A stretch of DNA of 6,610 bases from Bacteroidota bacterium. Its GTDB lineage: Bacteria; Bacteroidota; Bacteroidia; Cytophagales; Cyclobacteriaceae. The stretch lies in assembly GCA_023417955.1 (NCBI GenBank), contig JAEZDW010000335.1:1-6610 (forward strand). The letters are read 5' to 3'. The notes under the pieces were generated by a model. That model searched no databases, was not told the origin of the DNA, and saw only the letters and a list, made by a program, of their open reading frames with translations. The position numbers were made by a program, and so were the translations under genes. Shown in pieces: positions 6,483-6,610 of the stretch. How positions within the stretch are numbered: position 1 is the first letter of the stretch; each line of letters starts with the position of its first letter.

Positions 6483-6610
6483 TCCCTCCGGCTGAAGTCG
6501 GAGCGTTTTTAAGTTTTTCTGCCATGAAGGTGATGCGCCATTAAGTTTTGTTGCGTCCTTCTGTTGCCGTCTGAACCGTGATTTAAGGATTAAAGGAGGA
6601 ACATGAAGAG
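6483..6610 (+). repeat. Tandem repeat unit 3 (cut by the window edge)
   Basis: The first 128 bases of a third unit are present: hairpin arm 6483-6522, variable middle of 36 bases (6523-6558), and the 3' arm from 6559. It ends in mid-arm at ACATGAAGAG, the same point reached at about 6422 in unit 2, so the unit and possibly the array continue to the right. Confidence 0.85.
6486..6509 (+). terminator. Repeat-borne hairpin, unit 3 (one G-U pair)
   Basis: CTCCGGC (6486-6492) pairs with GTCGGAG (6497-6503) around the TGAA loop. One C has become T, giving a G-U pair in RNA read from the + strand (G6491 with U6498). A CG and five T follow. The structure is terminator-like, but no gene precedes it. 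Confidence 0.35.

Noticed and set aside
6104..6610. CRISPR array
   Set aside because: The period is about 190 bases and most of each unit is repeated. There are no 24-40 base repeats separated by unique spacers of similar size, and no cas genes are in view.
6032..6610. Transposase remnant or insertion sequence within the repeat region
   Set aside because: No frame longer than a few dozen codons and no transposase motif is visible. Only the palindromic hairpins recall REP-type elements, and that is not enough for a call.

Overview
The window looks like chromosomal DNA of a Bacteroidota-type bacterium (or a close relative in the FCB group). Four things point there: a two-component-regulator propeller protein with a Y_Y_Y domain and a LytS-type kinase; a PAS-kinase-like C-terminus with the 'YRRFH..VEGRGVGLFLVK' signature common in that phylum; start codons without a Shine-Dalgarno sequence; and possible promoter elements resembling the TTTG / TAnnTTTG type. 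This placement is inferred from gene style; there is no rRNA or marker gene in the window.

Layout, left to right, all genes on the + strand. (1) Bases 1-216 are the 3' end of a sensor histidine kinase (ATP-binding domain). (2) After a 161-base gap with a possible promoter/operator, bases 378-3002 hold a tight two-gene operon for a molybdenum hydroxylase of the isoquinoline 1-oxidoreductase / aldehyde dehydrogenase type: a small [2Fe-2S]x2 subunit and a large Mo-cofactor subunit with a Tat signal. It ends in a strong intrinsic terminator. (3) Bases 3080-6031 encode a large membrane sensor: signal peptide, 14 propeller blades, Y_Y_Y domain, one transmembrane helix, coiled coil, and a His-kinase/HATPase module of the LytS type. 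(4) Bases 6032-6610 contain no convincing gene. Most of this stretch is a tandem array of about 190-base units, each opening with a terminator-like hairpin, and the array runs off the right edge.

How the parts may work together: the Fe-S subunit would pass electrons from the Mo centre of the large subunit to an acceptor encoded elsewhere, and the pair is probably exported together across the cytoplasmic membrane. The propeller kinase senses something in the periplasm and should signal to a LytTR-type response regulator that is not in the window. Nothing in the sequence directly ties either kinase to control of the oxidoreductase; the only link is adjacency. The part least explained by known families is the tandem repeat array at the right end.
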